Source: Prevotellaceae bacterium UBA7017 | GTDB taxonomy: Bacteria; Bacteroidota; Bacteroidia; Bacteroidales; Bacteroidaceae | Length of the DNA: 10,389 nt | Assembly (NCBI GenBank): GCA_002449535.1 | Contig: DJWZ01000127.1 | Coordinates: 1 to 10,389, forward strand | Direction: 5' to 3' | Shown here: piece after piece, positions 1 through 6,177 of the stretch | Numbering within the stretch: position 1 is the first letter of the stretch | Layout of the letters: each line of letters opens with the position of its first letter | Notes under the pieces: model-generated | The model's database searches: none | Seen by the model: only the letters and a program-made list of their open reading frames with translations | Told to the model about the DNA's origin: nothing | Made by a program: the position numbers and the translations under genes

Positions 1-812
1 GCTTTCTTGTTTTTCCAATACAAGAAGCAAGAGCCTATCAGGTCCCTCCATCTTTTTACTTCATAACGCTTTATCAGCTTACTGTCTGCACCAAGATTTA
101 CCAGATGGCGTTTCATTGACAGGCGACACTCCAAGATTTCAAATCTCTTGTAACTAACCTTTTTGGTATAGGAGGCAGGATTTTGATAGTAATAATATAC
201 CCCTTTACCTATCATCACCTTGCGGGCTTTCAAGAAAAGAAGATGTGTCGTTGTCTCATCTCCATACTGTCCGTATGTCGTCTCTTCCTGCATATCCAAC
301 TCCAACGGAGAACGTGTCAAGGAGAATCCTGGGATGTCCCATTGTAAACTCCAATAGCAGGCTTCCTCACCAGTCATTGGTCTATTGGGAACATTCTTGT
401 TGATGGGGAATGGAGTCCTTTTTCCTGTTTCTTGCTCAATCCTGATGACGGAATATATTACGACATCTAACTCCGGATTGTTTTTCATCTCCTTTACGGA
501 ACTTTCTATCGCATCTTCCGCAATGGCATCGTCTGCATCAATTGTAGTAACGAATGCCCCTTTTGCCACAGCCTTTCCCTTGTTTCGTGCAGCAGGTGCG
601 CCGCTATTTTTCTCCATTTTGAGAACGGTAATCCGAGAATCCTTGGTTGCATACGCCTTGAGTATTGACAACGTATTGTCTGTTGAGGCATCGTCAATGA
701 CAATGACTTCTATATTCCGGTATGTCTGATTTAATACCGAATCCAAACAACGAGACAGATATGGCTCCGCATTGTAAGCAGCTATGATGACAGAAACGAG
801 GTCTTTCTCCAT
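1..812 (-). CDS. Family 2 glycosyltransferase (GT-A), 3' end beyond window
   Basis: The frame is open from the ATG at 812-810 to the left edge, giving 270 residues without a stop, so the C-terminus is missing. The N-terminal GT2 fold is clear: VSVIIAAYNAE (about 6-16), the nucleotide-binding VIVIDDASTDNT (36-47), NSGAPAARNKG (69-79) and the metal-binding IDADD (91-95). Such enzymes transfer a sugar from a nucleotide donor to a lipid-linked acceptor on the cytoplasmic face of the inner membrane. The start codon follows the TAA stop of the preceding gene with no base between, which implies translational coupling. Family members are usually about 300-340 residues, so roughly 30-70 are missing. 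Donor and linkage cannot be predicted. It is the last visible gene of the polysaccharide operon. Confidence 0.9.
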   Translation of the reverse strand, partial: MEKDLVSVIIAAYNAEPYLSRCLDSVLNQTYRNIEVIVIDDASTDNTLSILKAYATKDSRITVLKMEKNSGAPAARNKGKAVAKGAFVTTIDADDAIAEDAIESSVKEMKNNPELDVVIYSVIRIEQETGKRTPFPINKNVPNRPMTGEEACYWSLQWDIPGFSLTRSPLELDMQEETTYGQYGDETTTHLLFLKARKVMIGKGVYYYYQNPASYTKKVSYKRFEILECRLSMKRHLVNLGADSKLIKRYEVKRWRDLIGSCFLYWKNKK

Positions 813-1826
813 TTATATCTTTATATCAATCAGTTGTTTTCCCTCCAGCAATGATGCCATATATGGCAATCCGCTGAAACGCATACGTTCTGAAGCAACT
901 CTGTATATCTTTTTTGCCTTTGACATTAAGAAGAGGTCAAGGAATAGTTTCATGTAAGCATTGCTTTCAGGATTTGCAGAGTAATCTATATGCTCGATAT
1001 CCCCTCTTACGGCATATATATATGATAAGGTGTCACATGCTTTTGAGCGGAATGTCGGGCTGTCGGTGCATAGCAAGATTTTTACCGGTACAGGATAATC
1101 ATTGTGTATTTCCTCAATGGCAGATATCAGTCTGCCCATCAATTCCGTCTTTTCGCCCTCTGACAACAAGTCGGATGTAATGTCTTTGAAATCTCCAAGA
1201 ATCCCGACAAACCTACATTGTACTGCTATATATTCACCGCCTCCTATATTCTGCAACTCAGATGACAGAGCATCCTCTAATTCTATAGAAGGTTTAAACA
1301 ATTCGCGGAACAGTGTCGGGAAGGTTCCGTCTTCGTATGCCAACCGCATATTGGTATATATATGCAATTGCTGGCAATGTCTTGCCCTGATGCACTCCTC
1401 TATTTCCCGTCGTATCTTTCTTTCTTGCCACGCTGACTCCTCCGTAATTTCTGCACTTATCACTTCCGTTGGAGGAACATCCCAACAAATGTCCTTACCA
1501 TCCATCTTCCATAAGACCTTATTTGGCTCAAGGAAACGCTCTAATGGAAAAGGTTGTGTCCAACATATCTTGAATGGGATTTCATTTGCCTTACATATTT
1601 GGTAAACCGACACGATGCCTCGCAGTCTGTCTGCAAGTCCTCCGGTTTCGAAGTGTTTTCCGAAGAGGCATACTATTTCTTTGCAAAAGGAGTGTGTCCC
1701 ATTGTCTGTAGAGTGATAGTGGGTCATCAATTCTTTTCTCTTATGTTTGTTCAGAAGGTTATACTCATACCATCTGAACCAATGGAACTGACGCAGGATT
1801 TTTAATATTCTCAGCTTTATACTCAT
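813..1826 (-). CDS. Putative fucosyltransferase-like glycosyltransferase
   Basis: This 337-residue protein has no signal peptide or obvious membrane span and no family I can name with certainty. Several features recall the GT-B fucosyltransferase superfamily (alpha-1,2/1,6 and O-fucosyltransferases). These are an N-terminal glycine-rich GGLADRLRGI (62-71), where GT11 enzymes have GGLGNQ, a strand with VQCRF (202-206) at the position of the HxRRGD-type motif, LLCTDSPTF (251-259), and a C-terminal block DLFLMSKAKKIYR (297-309) followed by SGLPYMASLL (318-327). The expected second arginine of the HxRR motif is not evident, so donor use is uncertain. Its ATG overlaps the stop of the flippase gene (ATGA) and its TAA touches the next ATG. 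Role in adding a sugar to the repeat unit is inferred from homology and context. Confidence 0.6.
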   Translation of the reverse strand: MSIKLRILKILRQFHWFRWYEYNLLNKHKRKELMTHYHSTDNGTHSFCKEIVCLFGKHFETGGLADRLRGIVSVYQICKANEIPFKICWTQPFPLERFLEPNKVLWKMDGKDICWDVPPTEVISAEITEESAWQERKIRREIEECIRARHCQQLHIYTNMRLAYEDGTFPTLFRELFKPSIELEDALSSELQNIGGGEYIAVQCRFVGILGDFKDITSDLLSEGEKTELMGRLISAIEEIHNDYPVPVKILLCTDSPTFRSKACDTLSYIYAVRGDIEHIDYSANPESNAYMKLFLDLFLMSKAKKIYRVASERMRFSGLPYMASLLEGKQLIDIKI

Positions 1827-3292
1827 TGGGATACCGCCTTGCGTTTATAGAATTCCCACGATGTCAGGATACTCAGCAGTAATATCCCCACTCCTGCAAC
1901 CCAATACCATACTCCGGTAAGGATGGATGTAACCGCAAAAGATGCGACAAGCAATAATACATGGCATCCGAGGAGGAATATATAAGAATATGACAGGCGC
2001 ACCTTGTAATACCATATTGCTACGGCAAATATCGAGACGGTATCGATAACAGTACTTACCACCTTACCGACGCCGGCGCCAACAAGTCCCTCCATGGAAA
2101 AGCCCACAATTATAAGCAGCATGGTAATGGTGCTTATTGTTTCCACAAAAAGGAACATCTTTGAGTCTCCCGCTGCCAATGGCAGATATGCTGCAGGAAT
2201 ATAAGCAGCACTGAACAGGACTCCGAAGACTGCTATTCTCGTCATCGGAATCATATCTACAAAGGTATAGTCGTACAACAGGGGAACCAAAACCGGCATT
2301 GCCACCAACAAAGCTACCGACATCGGACCTACCAGCATCAGGAGGACTTCCATTTGCTGACAGACGGTAGTGGTACGCTGCTTTACATCGTTCACCACTC
2401 CTGACAGCCGTGGAAAGAAGTCTGCGCTGACAGCATTGAAAAGCAACGCCGCGTATGTTCCGGTTATTGTATATCCGGCACGATAGAGTCCGACTGTTGC
2501 TTCATCGGATTCTCCATTGATATATGACATTATCAGAAGCTCCATGCCATGTGCCATTGCTCCCGTAATGACAAAACAGAGCCCCAACTTCAGCATTGGC
2601 AGGGCTTCACGCAGTTCTCGCCAATGCCAATAGATGTAAAGCTTATTATATCTGTATGATACGAACACCGTTATAACAGCACTGCACAGGCTCAATGCTA
2701 TGATTGCCGGCACAATACCCGAGAGTCCGCTTACATAGTATATCGGGATTGTTACGACAAGAGCCAACACCACATTGACAGAAGACAGCATTGCCACTGA
2801 CTTTATCTTGCGTATAGCCTTTAGCACAACCAATTCTCCACAGGTAATGGTACTGAAGGTTACTGCCGGCGCAAGCATGATATATGCCCAGGTGTGTTCG
2901 GTATCTTGAAACGTCATCAAGGATAGCGGGTGGGCAAAGAGTATCATCACCAATGCTCCGAACAGGGAAAGGATTATTTCCCAAGAGCGTACATAGGTGA
3001 TTTGCTGTCTGAGGTTCTCCCTGCAAATGGCGGTCTCTTGTTCCGACGAAGCATCCTTCAGTTTTTCATACGCTAAGGAGATTCCGCGAACGCCGCTTTG
3101 GTCCATTCCTATGTTGGTGCTTTCGTGGACAAGCTCCTTTGTTTCATTATATATGGAATGGATGCCGACGCCTTCCGGACCCAGAATCATTGCAACGAGC
3201 TTGGTGCGTACAAGATTTATTATGATATTAAACAGTTGCACGCCTCCAAACAAAGTGGTTGCCTTGAATATGTTTTTGTATGCTGTCTTCAC
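1823..3292 (-). CDS. wzx: Wzx-type polysaccharide repeat-unit flippase
   Basis: A 489-residue, strongly hydrophobic protein with about 12-14 predicted membrane helices and short polar loops, the size and profile of Wzx flippases of the MOP superfamily. The N-terminus carries the typical opening of a helix ending in LVRTKLVAMILGPEGVGI (about 27-44), followed by an amphipathic loop and repeated helix pairs. Wzx moves undecaprenyl-diphosphate-linked repeat units across the inner membrane before polymerisation. The start is GTG at 3292-3290; a GGAGGA stretch lies about 15 nt upstream, inside the end of the preceding gene, and only 4 nt separate the two genes. Oligosaccharide specificity is not predictable. 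A lipid flippase of another MOP branch is less likely given the glycosyltransferase neighbours. Confidence 0.88.
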   Translation of the reverse strand: MKTAYKNIFKATTLFGGVQLFNIIINLVRTKLVAMILGPEGVGIHSIYNETKELVHESTNIGMDQSGVRGISLAYEKLKDASSEQETAICRENLRQQITYVRSWEIILSLFGALVMILFAHPLSLMTFQDTEHTWAYIMLAPAVTFSTITCGELVVLKAIRKIKSVAMLSSVNVVLALVVTIPIYYVSGLSGIVPAIIALSLCSAVITVFVSYRYNKLYIYWHWRELREALPMLKLGLCFVITGAMAHGMELLIMSYINGESDEATVGLYRAGYTITGTYAALLFNAVSADFFPRLSGVVNDVKQRTTTVCQQMEVLLMLVGPMSVALLVAMPVLVPLLYDYTFVDMIPMTRIAVFGVLFSAAYIPAAYLPLAAGDSKMFLFVETISTITMLLIIVGFSMEGLVGAGVGKVVSTVIDTVSIFAVAIWYYKVRLSYSYIFLLGCHVLLLVASFAVTSILTGVWYWVAGVGILLLSILTSWEFYKRKAVSQ

Positions 3293-3296
3293 TATA

Positions 3297-4250
3297 TTAT
3301 AGCTTTATCCTCCATTGTTTATACGTGATGCCTCTTCCGCCAAAGCCTTCTTTTTGGGCTATAAGGTTTTCGTTGAGGTATCTGCCTCCTTGCTCGTTGC
3401 TGTTGCCGAAGTCCATATAGCGGAATCCACTCTTTCGGAATTCATCTATCAACGTCAGATAGAGCAAATCAAGTGCCCCGTCATTTTTTCCCTGTGGGGT
3501 AGCATGTCCGTATTGTATGTGAACACAAGCATCGTTTGCCATATATGCCACGCAGCCGGCTTGGGGAGTATTGTCTTTAACGGCAAGGCAAAGGCGTATT
3601 TGCTTGGGGAAACGCGAATGTAGCAGTTGGATTTCCTGCAAAGTGTGCACGGGGGTGACGCCATAACGTTCCATCAGGTTTGCCTCCATTATTTTCCAGA
3701 AAGCCCCATAGTCAACGCTCTCAACGATTTCATATTCTGCCAGCAATGCTTTTTTCATGCCGCGCCTGCGTCTGCGCTCTACATCGGGGTAAAGGGACAT
3801 GGTGTTTAGCGGTATGGTTGTGGATATCAGGCAGGAAGAAATTTCTGCTCCGCTTCGCCACAGGGCATATTCGTCTTCTTCCGAGGGGCAACGGTGGTAG
3901 CAGGTCGGCATTTGCTTATACCGCCATTCGGTAAAGGAATTGTGGCGAAGGTAGTCTGCCGTAACCTTGAAAAGTTCCAAGACATCAGCGGCACGTGTTT
4001 CAGCAGACAGGATAAAGCCTCCGTAGGTGAGTCCCTGATGACTGTGATATATCCCGTCCCGCTCGTTGGCAGGCAACAGGGCTGTCAGCTTCCCTTTCTC
4101 GTCATAGTACATCAGGGAATGGTCCTGAAACCTGTCGGCATGGTAGTCCATATAGCCACGATTGAAGAGAAACGTTCCGTTCTTGGAACACTTCACGAAA
4201 GCATCCCAATCAGAAGAATCACTTGCCGTATAACGCCTTAAACTGATCAT
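3297..4250 (-). CDS. FemAB/GNAT-like acyltransferase of the polysaccharide operon
   Basis: A 317-residue soluble protein with the two-lobe layout of FemAB-like GNAT proteins. The first lobe spans about 1-150 and the second about 155-317. A basic segment at 158-167 (RRRRRGMKKA) matches the R-x-x-I-x-K-A region at the start of the acyl-CoA lobe, and QYGHATPQGKNDGALDLLY (246-264) and MDFGNSNEQGG (279-289) look like the GNAT core. It starts 32 nt inside the upstream cupin gene in another frame, the strongest overlap in this operon, so the two products are probably made in fixed proportion. Next to an FdtA-like isomerase, the simplest reading is N-acylation of a 3-amino-3,6-dideoxyhexose, a role filled elsewhere by hexapeptide-repeat enzymes such as FdtC. 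That substrate is inference; an aminoacyl or other acyl transfer is possible. Confidence 0.75.
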   Translation of the reverse strand: MISLRRYTASDSSDWDAFVKCSKNGTFLFNRGYMDYHADRFQDHSLMYYDEKGKLTALLPANERDGIYHSHQGLTYGGFILSAETRAADVLELFKVTADYLRHNSFTEWRYKQMPTCYHRCPSEEDEYALWRSGAEISSCLISTTIPLNTMSLYPDVERRRRRGMKKALLAEYEIVESVDYGAFWKIMEANLMERYGVTPVHTLQEIQLLHSRFPKQIRLCLAVKDNTPQAGCVAYMANDACVHIQYGHATPQGKNDGALDLLYLTLIDEFRKSGFRYMDFGNSNEQGGRYLNENLIAQKEGFGGRGITYKQWRIKL

Positions 4251-4632
4251 AGTCTCTTATATAATCAAGCTCGTCATAATGGTCGGAAGCAAGACACATA
4301 CATACAGCGCCAGACGAGAAGTCTTCTATGGTACGCCATATACCGGGAACAATCATCAGACATTGCCAAGGATGGTTGAGCAGGACTTCCTTTTCTTCCT
4401 TGCCATTGTTGAGCACCACCTTGAACGACCCACTCATTGGCACCAACATCTGCATCAGTGCCTTATGGGCATGCCCTCCCCTGCTCTCTCCGGCGGGGAC
4501 ATCATATATCCAATAAACTCTCTTTATGTCAAAGGGAACATCTGCCAGTTGCTCGACGACAGTGAGGTTTCCCCTTGTCGGGTCACTGATTTTCCTTAGG
4601 TCTATTATCTTGCAATCACTTAATTCTGCCAT
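4219..4632 (-). CDS. fdtA: FdtA/QdtA-family cupin, dTDP-6-deoxy-hexulose 3,4-ketoisomerase
   Basis: This 137-residue single-domain cupin has the full length of FdtA/QdtA (about 135-140). Diagnostic features are RGNLTVVE (20-27), the catalytic histidine pair in GGHAHK (H54, H56) with Q61, a GSFKVVLNNGKEE turn (68-80), PGIWRTIEDFSS (96-107) and the tail DHYDELDYIRDYDQF. FdtA-type enzymes turn dTDP-4-keto-6-deoxyglucose into the 3-keto isomer in the cytoplasm, feeding a PLP aminotransferase that makes Fuc3N or Qui3N. R20 resembles FdtA, while R100 sits where I recall QdtA having Arg and FdtA having His, so the C4 stereochemistry is unclear. It lies 28 nt after the dehydrogenase gene and overlaps the acyltransferase gene by 32 nt. 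The matching aminotransferase is not in the window. The symbol is a family label, not a proven product. Confidence 0.88.
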   Translation of the reverse strand: MAELSDCKIIDLRKISDPTRGNLTVVEQLADVPFDIKRVYWIYDVPAGESRGGHAHKALMQMLVPMSGSFKVVLNNGKEEKEVLLNHPWQCLMIVPGIWRTIEDFSSGAVCMCLASDHYDELDYIRDYDQFKALYGK

Positions 4633-4647
4633 ACGTTAAAATAACGT
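4633..4647 (-). repeat. Small inverted repeat touching the cupin start codon
   Basis: Arms ACGTTA and TAACGT (6 bp, 3-nt loop) end exactly at the base before the cupin ATG (4632). No T-tract follows, so it is not a terminator. A hairpin in the mRNA could affect initiation on the cupin gene, but the stem is short and AT-rich and may be chance. Confidence 0.4.
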
Positions 4648-4660
4648 CTTTTCCCTTTTT

Positions 4661-5650
4661 TTATTGCACCATATTTTGCGGCTCTCCGCGCAGGAATGCC
4701 TTCACGTTTTCCAAGGCTATGTGCATCAGTCGTTGGCGGGCGGCAAGCGTTGCCCATGCCATGTGGGGAGTGATGTGGCAATTTGCCGTTTCTAACAAGG
4801 GGCTGCCGCTTCGTGGAGGCTCTTCCGTCAGGACGTCTATGCCGGCAGCGTATATCCTGCCCTCGTTCAGGGCGTCGGCAAGGGCTTGCTCGTCTATGAG
4901 CGGACCTCTGCCTGTATTCAGCAGGATGGCTGACGGCTTCATCAATGACAACGTCTCCCGGTTGACTATATGCTTCGTCTTCTCTGTCAACGGGCAATGG
5001 AGGCTCAGGACATCAGACTCCCTGAAAAGCCCCTCCATGCTTTCTGCCTTCCTGATGCCTTCTATGCCGAGATTCTGCATTTCCTTCTCACTCTTTGAAC
5101 TGAAAGCAAGTATCTTCATGCCTAACGCTGCCGCGATGCGGGCTGTTGCCGTGCCGGTATTTCCCAATCCTACCACACCAAACGTCTTTCCTGCCAACTC
5201 CATTTGGGGCGTAATCTGGAAAGAAAAGTCCGGATTCATCGACCATGCGCCCCTGTGCACTACCTCATCGTGCCCTGCAACATTGTTCGCGATATGCAGC
5301 AGATGGGCTATCGCCAACTGTGCCACCGACATTGTGCTGTAGGCAGGAATATTGGTCACGACAATCCCCTTTTCCCGCGCCGCCGCAGTATCTACCACGT
5401 TATACCCCGTGGCGAGCACACCGATATAACGGAGTTTCGGCAGGCTGTTTATAACATCTCTTGAGAAAAGCACCTTGTTCGTCAGCACAATCTCGGCATC
5501 CTTGGCTCTCTCTAACACCATATCAGGACTGGTGCGCTCATACATTACAAACTCACACTTGCCGCCGTCCGGAAGCACTATATTCTTCCACGGCTCCCAG
5601 CTGATGTCCCCAGGATTGGCAGCATAGCCGTCTATCTCTACTATCTTCAT
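4661..5650 (-). CDS. D-2-hydroxyacid dehydrogenase (glycerate dehydrogenase-like)
   Basis: A 329-residue NAD(P)-dependent D-isomer-specific 2-hydroxyacid dehydrogenase of normal length. The Rossmann motif GLGNTG is at 161-166. The three catalytic residues are in place: R248 in NTGRGPLID, E277 in DVLTEEP and H296 in ITPHMAWAT. The substrate-side loop has VLATGYNVVD (78-87). The best guess is reversible conversion of hydroxypyruvate and D-glycerate (HprA-like), but D-lactate or other 2-keto acids cannot be excluded. The ATG at 5650-5648 is the first gene after a good promoter with a leader of about 90 nt, and 28 nt separate its stop from the sugar-isomerase gene. It is probably a metabolic gene whose promoter drives the polysaccharide genes, although a role in making a hydroxyacyl substituent is conceivable. 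Confidence 0.92.
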   Translation of the reverse strand: MKIVEIDGYAANPGDISWEPWKNIVLPDGGKCEFVMYERTSPDMVLERAKDAEIVLTNKVLFSRDVINSLPKLRYIGVLATGYNVVDTAAAREKGIVVTNIPAYSTMSVAQLAIAHLLHIANNVAGHDEVVHRGAWSMNPDFSFQITPQMELAGKTFGVVGLGNTGTATARIAAALGMKILAFSSKSEKEMQNLGIEGIRKAESMEGLFRESDVLSLHCPLTEKTKHIVNRETLSLMKPSAILLNTGRGPLIDEQALADALNEGRIYAAGIDVLTEEPPRSGSPLLETANCHITPHMAWATLAARQRLMHIALENVKAFLRGEPQNMVQ

Positions 5651-5674
5651 CGTCGTTATATATTTTCTGTTCCC

Positions 5675-5728
5675 ACGGTTTCCCCGTAAGGCTTTTACTG
5701 TTCCTTACGGTTTGCCCGTTAGGCTTTT
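5675..5728 (-). repeat. Duplicated 32-nt unit with stem-loop in the operon 5' leader
   Basis: Two copies of a 22-nt block (plus-strand 5675-5696 and 5707-5728) differ at two positions and are 32 nt apart; flanking GAACAG is also shared. Across the pair, CCGTAAGG (5684-5691) and CCTTACGG (5703-5710) form a perfect 8-bp stem with an 11-nt loop, and each copy also holds a 4-bp ACGG/CCGT arm pair. The unit lies between the predicted transcription start (near 5740) and the ATG at 5650, so it would be transcribed as leader RNA. Confidence 0.65.
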
Positions 5729-5746
5729 CATCGCTGTTCGCGAATG

Positions 5747-5778
5747 CAAAGGTACAATTAAGTTATGAGAAATACAAA
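5747..5778 (-). promoter_or_regulatory. Bacteroides-type sigma-70 promoter of the polysaccharide operon
   Basis: On the minus strand TTTG (5778-5775) and TACCTTTG (5754-5747) are separated by exactly 20 nt, matching the Bacteroides consensus TTTG / 19-21 nt / TAnnTTTG. Transcription should begin near 5740, about 90 nt before the dehydrogenase ATG. Confidence 0.85.
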
Positions 5779-5841
5779 TAAAAAAACTTGTTTTTATTTT
5801 GAAAGCACCAAACAATGCTACCATCAGGACAAAACTTGCTG

Positions 5842-6049
5842 CCTGTGCGGACGATTCTTGTGATTGGTACGCACAATTTATCCAATTGGTGCGCACAACT
5901 CGAATAAATAACGTTGTAAAATAAATAATTTACGTCGTAGTTTATTTATTTTACGTCGTAATTTAATTAATTTACGACGTAAATTGTATGGATTGTGCGC
6001 GCTGATGCGATTTTTTGTGCGCACCAAATGAAATAATTATGCGTATCAA
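5842..6049. repeat. Large palindromic array of 13-bp elements at 22-bp pitch
   Basis: A 13-bp element with consensus TTGGTRCGCACAA occurs at 5864-5876 and 5886-5898 in one orientation, and inverted at 5993-6005, 6015-6027 and 6037-6049. A degenerate copy lies at 5842-5854. Starts within each half are 22 bp apart, and the two halves mirror each other exactly around 5945/5946. Aligning 5864-5945 with the reverse complement of 5946-6027 by eye gives 57 of 82 matches without gaps. The identity of the binding factor, or whether the structure acts as RNA or is a small mobile element, is unknown. Confidence 0.8.
5911..5983. repeat. Inner inverted repeats with TTTACGWCGTAA core
   Basis: Four related sites lie in a very AT-rich core: ACGTTGTAAA (5911-5920), TTTACGTCGTA (5929-5939), TTTACGTCGTAA (5950-5961) and TTACGACGTAAA (5972-5983). 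The last two are a perfect 12-bp inverted repeat with a 10-nt spacer. In addition 5911-5928 and 5942-5959 are inverted copies matching at 16 of 18 positions, so alternative hairpins are possible. These sites occupy the centre of the larger palindrome. Confidence 0.8.
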
Positions 6050-6097
6050 ACAAACTTTTCATCCATACGCCTCAAAATAACGACGGCACAAGCAACA

Positions 6098-6132
6098 AAA
6101 AAAATCGGTGCCGCCCCGAAAGACGACACCGA
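6098..6132 (-). terminator. Rho-independent terminator of the lipoprotein gene
   Basis: On the minus strand CGGTGTCGTC pairs with GGCGGCACCG (10 bp including two G-U pairs) around a 6-nt loop, and a run of eight T follows after one A. It starts 45 nt after the lipoprotein stop and separates that gene from the array and the operon promoter. Confidence 0.85.
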
Positions 6133-6177
6133 AAAAACTAATTTAAATAAAGTTCGATGTAAAAAAGTCTATTCTTC

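Larger units (their letters stand above)
5651..6177. other. 527-bp gene-free region between dehydrogenase and lipoprotein genes
   Basis: From left to right it holds the 5' leader and promoter of the minus-strand operon (5651-5778), a stretch with no feature I can assign (5779-5841), a palindromic array of 13-bp elements (5842-6049), and the terminator of the lipoprotein gene (6098-6132). The 63-codon frame at 5705-5896 (minus) runs across the promoter and has no recognisable content, so I do not call it. Confidence 0.8.

Noticed and set aside
1102..1605. 167-codon open frame on the plus strand
   Set aside because: Antisense to the fucosyltransferase-like gene; low-complexity translation without motifs.
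4719..5342. 207-codon open frame on the plus strand opposite the dehydrogenase gene
   Set aside because: It lies fully antisense to a gene with intact catalytic motifs, has no recognisable domain and no promoter.
5705..5896. 63-codon minus-strand frame in the intergenic region
   Set aside because: It spans the predicted promoter and transcription start and shows no protein-like pattern.
5864..6027. Invertible promoter of the type controlling Bacteroides capsule loci
   Set aside because: Inverted repeats are present, but I found no TTTG/TAnnTTTG promoter between them on either strand, and no site-specific invertase gene is in the window. The operon promoter lies outside the repeats.
5842..6049. 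CRISPR array
   Set aside because: Repeats are 13 bp, inverted in the right half, and spacers are only 9 bp, unlike any CRISPR array.
5842..6049. Replication origin with DnaA boxes
   Set aside because: No TTATNCACA box cluster is visible and no replication gene is nearby.
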